DNA of 21,385 nucleotides from SYIM01 sp041182885 (GTDB lineage: Bacteria; Pseudomonadota; Gammaproteobacteria; Burkholderiales; Burkholderiaceae_E), in the NCBI GenBank assembly GCA_049423065.1, contig JBMSQB010000078.1, forward strand, positions 1 to 21,385. The letters are read 5' to 3'. Shown here in pieces: positions 1 to 6,937 of the stretch (its first letter is position 1; each line of letters starts with the position of its first letter). Below the pieces are notes generated by a model, which was given only the letters and a program-made list of their open reading frames with translations, did no database searches and had not been told where the DNA came from. The translations under genes were made by a program, and so were the position numbers.

Positions 1-36
1 GGCACGGACAGGCGAAGGCGTGGGCGGCAGGCGGGG

Positions 37-52
37 CAACCGGTCAACCGGT
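37..52. repeat. Tandem 8-bp direct repeat at a gene end
   Basis: CAACCGGT occurs twice back to back (37-44 and 45-52). The repeat spans the stop codon of the minus-strand unknown gene. It may be chance or a small slippage duplication. I assign no function. Confidence 0.4.
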
Positions 53-1345
53 CTGGGCGGCGCTTGCGCGCTCGATCAGCTGCTGCCAGCTCTCATCGTC
101 CTGCGGCCACGCGCGTTCGGGCAGCTGGTCGAGATGGCGGACCAGGGTGGCGGCGAGCCAGGCCGGTGGCTGTCCCAGCGCGCGTGGCGGTTCCCGCCAC
201 AGTCGACGCACCAGATTGGCGGTGACGCCCAGCCGTGCGGCCAGGGCCTCGATGATCTGACGGTCCTGGCCCGCGTCGATGGCGCGACGCAGCCAGCCCG
301 TGAATTCGCTGCCGGTGAGGCATGCCTGCCGCTCGATGAGCGGGCGAAGGTCGTATCCAGCAGGCGTGGGACCGGGCGTGGATGCAAAGGCGCGGTCATC
401 GGTATCGACCGCGAGCGAGCCCTGCGCGACCCGGGCGCGAGCCTCGATTGGCATCAGCGTTTCGGACAGGAAGCTGGCGAGCGTGGGCAGACGCGACAGC
501 AGATGCGCGCGCGCGGCCGCATGGCGCGGTGCAAGGACCAGCCAGTTGTAGCAGCCCAGATGCCGACCCACGGCGGTGCGCGCAAGCAGCGCAAGCGCTG
601 CCGGGTCGAGCGCGTCTTCAATGAGGGCGGCGATCCGGGCGTCGACCAGCGCCTCCCGCTGATCGACCGAGCGCAGGACGCGACCGTAGAAGGCTGGGTC
701 GATGGTTTCGTTACGGAGCGCCTCGCGCAGTCGTGCGAGAAAGTCGGGATAGCGATCGTCATGGCCGAACAAGCGCGCGGGGGGCGCGACATCGAGCCGG
801 TGCTCGCGATCGAGATGCCGTACCCAATCGGCGCGCCTTCGCTCGAGCGTGGTGAGCATTTCGCCTGCCAGCGCCTCGAAGAGCAGATCAAGAAGTGGTG
901 CCGACGCATCAGGCTGCGCGGGCTCGCTCGCGGTGCACTCGGCGCGCGCAGCCGGGGGGCTTAGCGGGTGCGGTGCCGACGCACTGATCGCGCGCTCGTG
1001 ACGGGCAAGCAGGTCTACCACCAGTTCGAGCGTGCGGTTGCTGAGCAGCGCCCGGAAGTCGTACACCAGGCGGTCGCGGTCAACGCCGATGAAACGGATG
1101 CCCATGCCCCAGGTGCGGGTGAGCTGTGCGAACACCGGGTGCGTCATGAGCGACAGCCGCGAGCCGAGCGGCAGCAGCAGCATGAGCAGCCGCCAGTCGG
1201 AAGACGGCGATGGGAAGATCAGCGCGCGCGGGCTTGCCGAGTACGTGGCGGCAAGGTGTGCGAGTTCGGGTCCGCTGTGGCTTGCGTCGCGCAACGCCTC
1301 ATCGACCGGATGCGGGTCGATGAACAGTGCGGTGGCGTGTTTCAA
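44..1345 (-). CDS. Unrecognised 433-residue cytoplasmic protein
   Basis: I do not recognise this protein. It starts with ATG at 1345 (minus strand), and that start overlaps the stop of the upstream small membrane-protein gene by 4 bases (ATGA), so translation is probably coupled. No signal peptide or convincing membrane segment is visible. Residues about 1-120 look like a compact alpha/beta region. Residues about 120-150 are a Pro/Ala/Ser-rich linker. The rest is rich in Leu, Ala and Arg and looks mostly helical. Near the C-terminus (about residues 364-385) the stretch EALAARLGVTANLVRRLW resembles a helix-turn-helix, but this alone does not make it a DNA-binding protein. The coupled start and the coding-like composition support a real gene. 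Function is unknown. Confidence 0.75.
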   Translation of the reverse strand: MKHATALFIDPHPVDEALRDASHSGPELAHLAATYSASPRALIFPSPSSDWRLLMLLLPLGSRLSLMTHPVFAQLTRTWGMGIRFIGVDRDRLVYDFRALLSNRTLELVVDLLARHERAISASAPHPLSPPAARAECTASEPAQPDASAPLLDLLFEALAGEMLTTLERRRADWVRHLDREHRLDVAPPARLFGHDDRYPDFLARLREALRNETIDPAFYGRVLRSVDQREALVDARIAALIEDALDPAALALLARTAVGRHLGCYNWLVLAPRHAAARAHLLSRLPTLASFLSETLMPIEARARVAQGSLAVDTDDRAFASTPGPTPAGYDLRPLIERQACLTGSEFTGWLRRAIDAGQDRQIIEALAARLGVTANLVRRLWREPPRALGQPPAWLAATLVRHLDQLPERAWPQDDESWQQLIERASAAQTG

Positions 1346-1530
1346 CTCGTGCGCTTGGCAAACACGAGCAGGCTCGCGCCTGCAAACAGGACGGCGCCGG
1401 AGACCAGCACGCGACCGACCGAATCACGCCAGAGCGCCTCGAGAGCGAAGGCAAGGCCGGCAAGAAGCAGCAGGCGCGCGGTGCCCGCGGTGCGTTGCGC
1501 GGGACTGGGTTGTCGTTGAACCATGATCAT
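1342..1530 (-). CDS. Small two-helix membrane protein
   Basis: This is a short protein of about 62 residues. Two hydrophobic segments, LLLLAGLAFALEALW and VLVSGAVLFAGASLLVF, are separated by a short charged turn (RDSVGR), and the tail ends in basic residues. It therefore looks like a helical hairpin in the inner membrane. ATG codons at 1530 and 1524 are both possible starts, and a TTG at 1539 would add three residues. None has a strong ribosome-binding site. The stop overlaps the start of the unknown 433-residue gene by 4 bases, so the two are likely made together. The family was not recognised. Such short frames can be spurious, but the hydrophobic pattern and the stop/start overlap argue for a real gene. 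Confidence 0.6.
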   Translation of the reverse strand: MIMVQRQPSPAQRTAGTARLLLLAGLAFALEALWRDSVGRVLVSGAVLFAGASLLVFAKRTS

Positions 1531-1595
1531 CAGCCACAATCTACCCGAACATCGGCCGGCTGAAAACCCGAGGGTTGTCGGCCAGCGACGGTCGT

Positions 1596-2201
1596 TCAGA
1601 ACGGAAGCTGTCGCGGGCTTCGATGATCCAGCCGGTGGCGGTCGAGCACCGAGATGGTTCGATCACCGGCGAGAAGTTCGACCGGCGCACCGGCTGCGAG
1701 CGTGCCCGGCTGCACCACCGCGCAGTAAAAGCCCGTGTAGCCGGACTGCACCATCATTTTCGCGGCCATCGGCAGGCCGAGGCGGGCATTGAGCTTGAAG
1801 CAGGGGTCGCGCGGACGGGTGACCCGCAGCCGTACGCTGCCGATCGCGAGCAGGTCGCCAATCCAGACCTGCGATTCGGTGAGGCCTGCCACCGTCAGGT
1901 TTTCGCCGAGCGCGCCTGCCTCCGGGAGTGGCGGCCGGTTGTGCTGACGGGCGAGCGACTGCCAGAACACGTAGTGCTCGGCCGGGTAGACATAGACCGC
2001 CTGCAGCGGCGGGCCGTGGATGCGACGCTCGACCGACTCGTCGCCCGCAAGTCCGGTGTCGCTCACCGTCCAGGGGGCCGGGTCGGCGAGCGTGCTGACC
2101 GGGCGCTTGTTGATCGCGCTTTCGGTGGCAAACCGTGTGCCCCCGTCCTGGGCCAGGAGCGGGGCGGCACGGCCGACGCTGGCGGCGATCAGCTGCGCCA
2201 T
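1596..2201 (-). CDS. MOSC-domain protein, YiiM-like
   Basis: MOSC domains are the sulfur-carrier domains of molybdenum-cofactor sulfurases. YiiM-type members support molybdoenzyme-dependent reduction of N-hydroxylated compounds. Visible hallmarks are ESAINKRPV near the N-terminus, GDESVERRIHG, a YVYPAEHYVFW segment, GENLTVAGL, and the RPRDPCFKLNARLG block carrying the conserved MOSC cysteine, followed by SGYTGFYC. I chose the ATG at 2201, giving 201 residues, because upstream residues in the same frame have no family character. With this start the gene overlaps the end of the upstream hydratase by 13 bases, so translational coupling is likely. The specific substrate is not evident, and no partner molybdoenzyme is present. 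Confidence 0.85.
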   Translation of the reverse strand: MAQLIAASVGRAAPLLAQDGGTRFATESAINKRPVSTLADPAPWTVSDTGLAGDESVERRIHGPPLQAVYVYPAEHYVFWQSLARQHNRPPLPEAGALGENLTVAGLTESQVWIGDLLAIGSVRLRVTRPRDPCFKLNARLGLPMAAKMMVQSGYTGFYCAVVQPGTLAAGAPVELLAGDRTISVLDRHRLDHRSPRQLPF

Positions 2202-2998
2202 TGGCTGCGCAGGGTCAGACCGGGCAGCGCGATGCCCTGAAGCTCGGTCTGCCACAGGCCGGGTTCGCCGAGCGGCTGTGCGTCGGTGAGCGTGCCGGTG
2301 GTGATGACATCGCCTGTTCCGAGCTGTTCGCCGCGCGCTGCGAGCTCGCGCACGAGCCGGCCAAGCGAGGCAAGCGGGCTTCCCATCACCACGGCACCAT
2401 GACCGGACCAGCGCTCGCCGCCCGCGCGGTTCATGGTGAGCGTGAAGGTCTCGAGGGCACGGATGAGCGCCGCGGGGCTGTCCGCCAGTTGGTCGGGCCG
2501 CAGACGCGGGCCCACGATCAGCGCGGCGTGCATGGCCTGAGCGGCGTGGCTTTCCATGGGGACCGATCGCCAGTCGGGATAGGGCGTGTGGACGATCTCA
2601 AAGCCGTGGGCGATCCAGGCGCAGGCCTCGATGAGCGCAAGCGGCGTATCGGCGGCCGGCGTACGCGCGAGCCCCACCACGATTTCGGGCTCGATCCGCG
2701 GCGTGGACAGGCCGTCGAGAAACAGCTCGGCGCGCGTGCTGTCGAGCAGCGTCACGGTGCGGTCATAGATCCGGCCCCAGATCGGCCGGTCGATACCGAG
2801 CCGCGGCCAGGCCGAGAGATTGGTGAGGCCCACCTTCCAGCCAATCGGCCGGTCACCGCGCGCCCTGCGCAGTGCCACGATCGCCTGTGCGACCCGTTCG
2901 CCGTCGGCCCAGTCGGTGATGGGCAGGGTCTGGTCACGCTGCACGGTCTGGCCCGCATCCATCGCGGCGAGCAGCAGCTCGGGAGTGAGAGGTTTCAT
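2189..2998 (-). CDS. 2-keto-4-pentenoate hydratase family protein
   Basis: This 269-residue protein belongs to the hydratase/decarboxylase family of MhpD, XylJ and DmpE, within the fumarylacetoacetase-like fold. Members hydrate 2-hydroxypenta-2,4-dienoate to 4-hydroxy-2-oxopentanoate, or decarboxylate 4-oxalocrotonate, in aromatic meta-cleavage. Supporting blocks are GWKVGLTN, PRIEPEIVVGLA (two acidic metal ligands), AHGFEIV (a third) and VVMGSPLASL with the DVITTGTLT turn. The ATG at 2998 matches the usual N-terminus and length; the open frame upstream lacks family features. No ring-cleavage dioxygenase or aldolase lies nearby, so the physiological substrate is uncertain. It is the first gene of a minus-strand run that continues into the MOSC gene with an overlap. 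It is divergent from pckG. Confidence 0.85.
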   Translation of the reverse strand: MKPLTPELLLAAMDAGQTVQRDQTLPITDWADGERVAQAIVALRRARGDRPIGWKVGLTNLSAWPRLGIDRPIWGRIYDRTVTLLDSTRAELFLDGLSTPRIEPEIVVGLARTPAADTPLALIEACAWIAHGFEIVHTPYPDWRSVPMESHAAQAMHAALIVGPRLRPDQLADSPAALIRALETFTLTMNRAGGERWSGHGAVVMGSPLASLGRLVRELAARGEQLGTGDVITTGTLTDAQPLGEPGLWQTELQGIALPGLTLRSQWRS

Positions 2999-3116
2999 GG
3001 CGGAGTCCGGAATTGAAGGCTTGGAGATGAGCCCGAGTGTAAGATTGAAGGTTTTTCCGAGCCGAATTCTGCCGGGAAGTCCGGCGGTTCGCACGGGTTG
3101 TGAGGAGATTCATCTG
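2999..3116. promoter_or_regulatory. Divergent intergenic region, hydratase/pckG
   Basis: These 118 bases separate two divergent genes and must hold at least one promoter in each direction. On the plus strand TAAGAT at 3040-3045 is a fair -10 element, but the nearest TTG-type -35 candidates sit at poor distances. GCCGG-GAAGT-CCGGC at 3071-3085 is a perfect 5-bp inverted repeat in the pckG leader. It could be a small hairpin or an operator half-pair. AGGAG at 3103-3107 is the pckG ribosome-binding site. Exact promoter positions are not established. Confidence 0.4.
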
Positions 3117-5015
3117 ATGAACGCGCCAAGCGCCGCCTCTGCTGTCAGCTCTACGCCGGTCTGGAATGCCGCCAGCGTGGGTGCGCCCGCCCACGTCCGT
3201 CATCGTGGCGTGATCGAATGGGTGGCTTCCATTGCCGCGCTCGCCCAGCCCGAGCGGATCGTCTGGTGTGATGGGTCGGATGAGGAATACCGCCGGCTGT
3301 GCGACCAGATGGTGGCCGCGGGCACGCTGCGCCCGCTCAATCCCGAGAAGCGCCCGGGCTCCTACCTGGCCTGGTCGGATCCGTCAGACGTCGCCCGGGT
3401 GGAAGACCGCACCTTCGTGTGCCCGGCGCGGCGCGAAGACGCAGGCCCCACCAACAACTGGGTCGACCCGACGGAAATGCGCGCCACCATGCGCGGGCTG
3501 TTCCAGGGTGCCATGCGTGGCCGCACGCTTTACGTGGTGCCGTTTTCCATGGGCCCGCTTGGCAGCCCCATCGCGCATCTGGGCATCGAACTCACCGACA
3601 GCCCCTATGTGGTGGTCAGCATGCGCACCATGACCCGCATGGGCCGGCGCGTCTATGACCTGTTGGGCGAGTCGGGCGCCTATGTGCCGTGTGTGCATAC
3701 GGTGGGCGCGCCGCTTCAGCCTGGCGCGGCCGACGTCGCCTGGCCGTGCAACCCCACCAAGTACATCGTTCACTATCCCGAAACCCGGGAAATCTGGTCG
3801 TTCGGGTCAGGGTATGGCGGCAACGCCCTGCTCGGCAAGAAGTGCTTTGCGCTCCGAATTGCCTCCACCATGGGTCGGCAGGACGTCGCGGCCGACGGCG
3901 AGGGCTGGCTTGCCGAACACATGCTCATCCTGGGCGTCACCAGCCCGGAAGGCCGCAAGTACCACGTCGCGGCGGCGTTCCCGTCGGCCTGCGGCAAGAC
4001 CAACTTTGCCATGCTGATTCCGCCGCAGGGGTTCGAGGGCTGGCGCGTGACCACCATTGGCGACGACATTGCCTGGATCAAGCCCTCGCCGGATGGCCGC
4101 CTGCGCGCGATCAATCCCGAGGCCGGCTATTTTGGTGTGGCGCCCGGCACCAATACGCGCACCAACCCCAACTGCATGGCGTCGCTGCGCGAAAACACCA
4201 TCTTCACCAATGTGGCCCTCACCGACGACGGCGATGTCTGGTGGGAGGGCATGACCGAAACGCCCCCCGAGCATCTGATCGACTGGCAGGGTCGCGACTG
4301 GACCCCCGCCGACGGCAAGGCCGGCCGCAAGGCTGCGCATCCCAATGCCCGGTTCACGGTGGCGGCCACCCAGAACCCGGCCATCGACCCGGCCTGGGAC
4401 AGCGTCGAGGGCGTGGCGATTGATGCCTTCATCTTCGGTGGCCGGCGCTCCAGCACGGTGCCGCTCGTGACCGAGGCGCGCAATTGGGTCGAGGGCGTCT
4501 ACATGGCGGCCACCATGGGTTCGGAAACCACGGCCGCTGCCATGGGCCAGCAGGGTGTGGTGCGCAGGGACCCCTTCGCCATGCTGCCCTTCTGCGGCTA
4601 CAACATGGCCGACTATTTCCGCCACTGGCTGGAGCTGGGCGGCAAGCTCGCCGCGCGCGGGTCGGTGCTGCCGCGCATTTACTGCGTCAACTGGTTCCGC
4701 ACCGATGAGAACGGCCGCTTCGTCTGGCCAGGTTTTGGCGAGAACATGCGGGTGCTGCGCTGGATCGTCGAGCGTGTCGAGGGTCGTGCACAGGGCGGTG
4801 AGCATGTCTTTGGCATCAGCCCGCGCTACCGCGATCTGCACTGGAGCGGGCTTGCATTTCCCGAAGAGCGGTTTGCGCGCATCACCTCGATCGATCTTGC
4901 CGCCTGGCGCGAAGAGTTCCGGCTGCACGGCGAGCTGTTCGAGTCGCTTGCGCAGCGCATGCCCGCCGAGCTGCTTGCGGTCAAGCGCGAACTCGAGCAC
5001 AAGCTCGCTGCCTGA
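3117..5015 (+). CDS. pckG: Phosphoenolpyruvate carboxykinase (GTP)
   Basis: PckG converts oxaloacetate and GTP to phosphoenolpyruvate, CO2 and GDP in the cytoplasm, the entry step of gluconeogenesis from organic acids. The start is the ATG at 3117, preceded by AGGAG at good spacing. It gives 632 residues, close to the family's usual 600-630. Diagnostic features are the P-loop-like FPSACGKTNFAML with the reactive cysteine of GTP-type enzymes (Cys292), the metal-site region GDDIAWIKP, NPEAGYFGVAPGTN, DDGDVWWEGM, and the FIFGGRRSSTVPLV block. This is the GTP-dependent class, not the ATP-dependent PckA class. It is followed after 136 bases by a Crp/Fnr-type regulator in the same direction. Because the divergent and downstream blocks feed C4 acids and acetyl-CoA, a gluconeogenic role during growth on organic acids fits. 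Confidence 0.97.
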   Translation: MNAPSAASAVSSTPVWNAASVGAPAHVRHRGVIEWVASIAALAQPERIVWCDGSDEEYRRLCDQMVAAGTLRPLNPEKRPGSYLAWSDPSDVARVEDRTFVCPARREDAGPTNNWVDPTEMRATMRGLFQGAMRGRTLYVVPFSMGPLGSPIAHLGIELTDSPYVVVSMRTMTRMGRRVYDLLGESGAYVPCVHTVGAPLQPGAADVAWPCNPTKYIVHYPETREIWSFGSGYGGNALLGKKCFALRIASTMGRQDVAADGEGWLAEHMLILGVTSPEGRKYHVAAAFPSACGKTNFAMLIPPQGFEGWRVTTIGDDIAWIKPSPDGRLRAINPEAGYFGVAPGTNTRTNPNCMASLRENTIFTNVALTDDGDVWWEGMTETPPEHLIDWQGRDWTPADGKAGRKAAHPNARFTVAATQNPAIDPAWDSVEGVAIDAFIFGGRRSSTVPLVTEARNWVEGVYMAATMGSETTAAAMGQQGVVRRDPFAMLPFCGYNMADYFRHWLELGGKLAARGSVLPRIYCVNWFRTDENGRFVWPGFGENMRVLRWIVERVEGRAQGGEHVFGISPRYRDLHWSGLAFPEERFARITSIDLAAWREEFRLHGELFESLAQRMPAELLAVKRELEHKLAA

Positions 5016-5036
5016 CCGCCCGGGCCAGAAGGGCTT

Positions 5037-5062
5037 CGGATCGGCGCGCTCGCGCTGATCCG
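5037..5062 (+). terminator. Strong hairpin after pckG
   Basis: An 11-bp stem (5037-5047 with 5052-5062), uninterrupted apart from one G-U pair, closes a 4-base loop 21 bases after the pckG stop. It lacks a following T-run, so it is not a classical intrinsic terminator. It may protect the mRNA 3' end or cause pausing. Confidence 0.45.
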
Positions 5063-5070
5063 GGTCAAGT

Positions 5071-5098
5071 GCGCTGCGTGTCTTGAGGCGCGCAGCGC
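5071..5098 (+). terminator. Second hairpin, followed by C/T run
   Basis: GCGCTGCG (5071-5078) pairs perfectly with CGCAGCGC (5091-5098) around a 12-base loop. The inner bases can form an alternative GGCGC-GCA-GCGCC hairpin (5087-5099). A pyrimidine run ending in TTT follows. It is a candidate weak terminator between pckG and the downstream regulator, and the two hairpin forms are mutually exclusive. Confidence 0.4.
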
Positions 5099-5151
5099 CC
5101 CCCCTTTCACTACAGTGACAGCGATTCCGGTTTCGGGCGGCTCGCGGTTTC

Positions 5152-5961
5152 ATGGTGAACAGGTTTTCATATCGGGGCGGGGCGCCTCACGCGGCGGTGG
5201 CGCTGTGTCATCGGTGCGGGATGTGTGCATGGGAAGCGCCTGCGGTTGGGGGTGGCCCGGCCGTGCCCGGGCCGGGTGATGCGCGTGAACGCTTGCCAGC
5301 GCCCGCGGGGTCGGCAGAGCGGTCCTTCGTCCTCGCGGTGCGGCTTCGCGCCGGGCAGGCGCTCTATGGTGCGGGTCAGACGGGTGACGCGGTGTTTGTG
5401 CTCCACCGTGGCCTGGTCAAAGAGACGCTCGAGGCCGACGAGGGCGAGCGGGTGGTCCGGTTGATTGGTGCGGCCGGGGTGACGGGGTTGGCTGCGCTCC
5501 TGGGCGAACCGCATCGCCATTCGGCGCGGGTGATGGGCGACGGCGAAGCCTGCCGCGTGCCGGTGACGCGCTTGCGTGAGCGAATTCAAGCCGACCCGCT
5601 GGGCGCGTTTTCACTGCTTGCTCACTGGCAGGGTGCGCTTGATGACATGGACCATGTCGTCAGTGCGTTCGCCACGGGGCCGGCTCGCGCGCGGCTCGCG
5701 CGCTACATCCTGTTTCTGATCGATACGCTGGGCGCCCAGGCGCGACTGCGTCGGCAGGAGGCGGCCGAGCTGATCGGCGTCACGCCAGTGAGCGTGACCC
5801 GGCTGATCGGGGAATTCAAGCGCGACGGGCTGGTGCGAGAGAGCGGCCTGCAGCTCGCCGGCTGCGATCGCCCGCGGCTCGCGCGGGTGGCGGGCAGGGT
5901 GGGCCGCCACCTCGCCGGCCGGGCGGGTCAGGCGGCAGCGGCGGCTGTCCGAGAGAGTTGA
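5152..5961 (+). CDS. Crp/Fnr-family regulator with FNR-like cysteines
   Basis: This is a transcription regulator of about 269 residues with a cyclic-nucleotide-type beta-roll (about 57-150), a dimer helix (about 155-185) and a C-terminal winged helix (RRQEAAELIGVTPVSVTR, about 197-214). Cysteines at 19, 22 and 25 (CHRCGMC) and Cys134 (GEACRVP) match the arrangement of FNR, whose three N-terminal cysteines and one beta-roll cysteine hold an oxygen-sensitive 4Fe-4S cluster. The N-terminal spacing is tighter than in E. coli FNR. The recognition helix has VSVTR where FNR has ETISR, so its DNA site may differ. The ATG at 5152 is used because it retains all the cysteines. No clear ribosome-binding site precedes it, and an internal ATG at 5221 would lose two of them. 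Its 3' end overlaps the convergent pdxA-like gene by 34 bases. Confidence 0.85.
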   Translation: MVNRFSYRGGAPHAAVALCHRCGMCAWEAPAVGGGPAVPGPGDARERLPAPAGSAERSFVLAVRLRAGQALYGAGQTGDAVFVLHRGLVKETLEADEGERVVRLIGAAGVTGLAALLGEPHRHSARVMGDGEACRVPVTRLRERIQADPLGAFSLLAHWQGALDDMDHVVSAFATGPARARLARYILFLIDTLGAQARLRRQEAAELIGVTPVSVTRLIGEFKRDGLVRESGLQLAGCDRPRLARVAGRVGRHLAGRAGQAAAAAVRES

Positions 5962-6923
5962 TCGGCCTCTTCGATGGCGGCGATCAGGCTCGCCGGATCG
6001 GCGAGTCCGCAGCCGTCCGGGCCCGACGCGCCGGCCAGATCGAACGCAGTGCCGTGGTCCGGGCTGGTTCGAACGAAGGGCAATCCAATGGTGATGTTCA
6101 CGCCCTGGTCCAGACCCAGGTACTTGATCGGGATCAGGCCCTGGTCGTGATACATCGCGATCACGACGTCGAATTGCGCGAGGCCACGGGCGCGCATGAA
6201 CACGGTATCAGGGGCAAACGGGCCCTGGGCGTCCATGCCTCGGGCGCGGGCCTCGTGGACGGCGGGCGCGATGATGTCGATTTCTTCGCGGCCAAAGAGG
6301 CCTGATTCCCCGGCGTGGGGATTGAGGCCAGCGACCGCCATCCGGGGCGCGGAAAGGCCGGCCGCGCGAAGCGCCCGATCGGTGATCTCGAGCGTACGCA
6401 CGATATCGGCGCTGTTCAGTTGCTGCACGGCCTGCGCGAGTGCCACGTGGATCGAGACCAGCACCACCCGCAGGTCGGCATTGGCGAGCATCATCCGCAC
6501 CTCGACCCCGCCTGCCAGTTCAGCGAGGAGCTCGGTATGGCCAGGGTAGAGGTGACCGGCTGCCTGCAGCGCTTCCTTGGAGATGGGGGCGGTCACGATC
6601 GCCCGAACGGCGCCCGCCTGTGCGAGCCGCGTTGCGGTGACGATTGAGCGATAGGCGGCCTCACCCGCGCGGGGATCGATGCGGCCGTGAGCGAGGTCGG
6701 CGGGTACGCGCGCAGCCGGTTCGATACGCGGAGGGAGCGGCAGTGCCAGGCGCCTGGCCTCGGCGGCGAGCCAGTCCGGATCACCCACGGCAATGAGCCG
6801 AGTGGGGTCGGGCGCTCGCGCGATGGCCTTCAGGACAATCTCGGGCCCGATTCCGCAGGGGTCGCCCATGGTGACCGCGATGGGTAACGCAGGGGGTGAG
6901 GTGCGGGCAGTTGCTGTTGACAC
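5928..6923 (-). CDS. PdxA-family dehydrogenase
   Basis: PdxA oxidises and decarboxylates 4-phosphohydroxy-L-threonine in pyridoxal phosphate synthesis. Paralogues such as PdxA2 act on phosphorylated C4 sugar acids, and TphB acts on a diol acid from terephthalate. Hallmarks in this 331-residue protein are TMGDPCGIGPEIV, the three metal-binding histidines His129 (GHTE), His203 (NPHAGE) and His259 (YHDQG), and FVRTSPDHGTAFDLAG. The start is GTG at 6923, 14 bases after the amidohydrolase stop, with a modest GGCGGA upstream. Biosynthetic pdxA in related bacteria usually lies with surA/ksgA. Here it is the last gene of an IclR-led catabolic unit, so a catabolic paralogue is inferred. No sugar-acid kinase or dioxygenase is nearby, so the substrate remains open. 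Confidence 0.9.
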   Translation of the reverse strand: MSTATARTSPPALPIAVTMGDPCGIGPEIVLKAIARAPDPTRLIAVGDPDWLAAEARRLALPLPPRIEPAARVPADLAHGRIDPRAGEAAYRSIVTATRLAQAGAVRAIVTAPISKEALQAAGHLYPGHTELLAELAGGVEVRMMLANADLRVVLVSIHVALAQAVQQLNSADIVRTLEITDRALRAAGLSAPRMAVAGLNPHAGESGLFGREEIDIIAPAVHEARARGMDAQGPFAPDTVFMRARGLAQFDVVIAMYHDQGLIPIKYLGLDQGVNITIGLPFVRTSPDHGTAFDLAGASGPDGCGLADPASLIAAIEEADQLSRTAAAAA

Positions 6924-6937
6924 GAGTGGTCCGCCGG

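Noticed and set aside
20..964. Plus-strand open frame opposite the unknown 433-residue gene
   Set aside because: Arg/Gly/Gln-rich without features. The minus-strand frame is longer, has a coupled start and a normal hydrophobic pattern.
3807..5153. Antisense open frame (448 codons) opposite pckG
   Set aside because: It is low in hydrophobic core residues, has no family features, and mirrors a highly conserved gene on the other strand.
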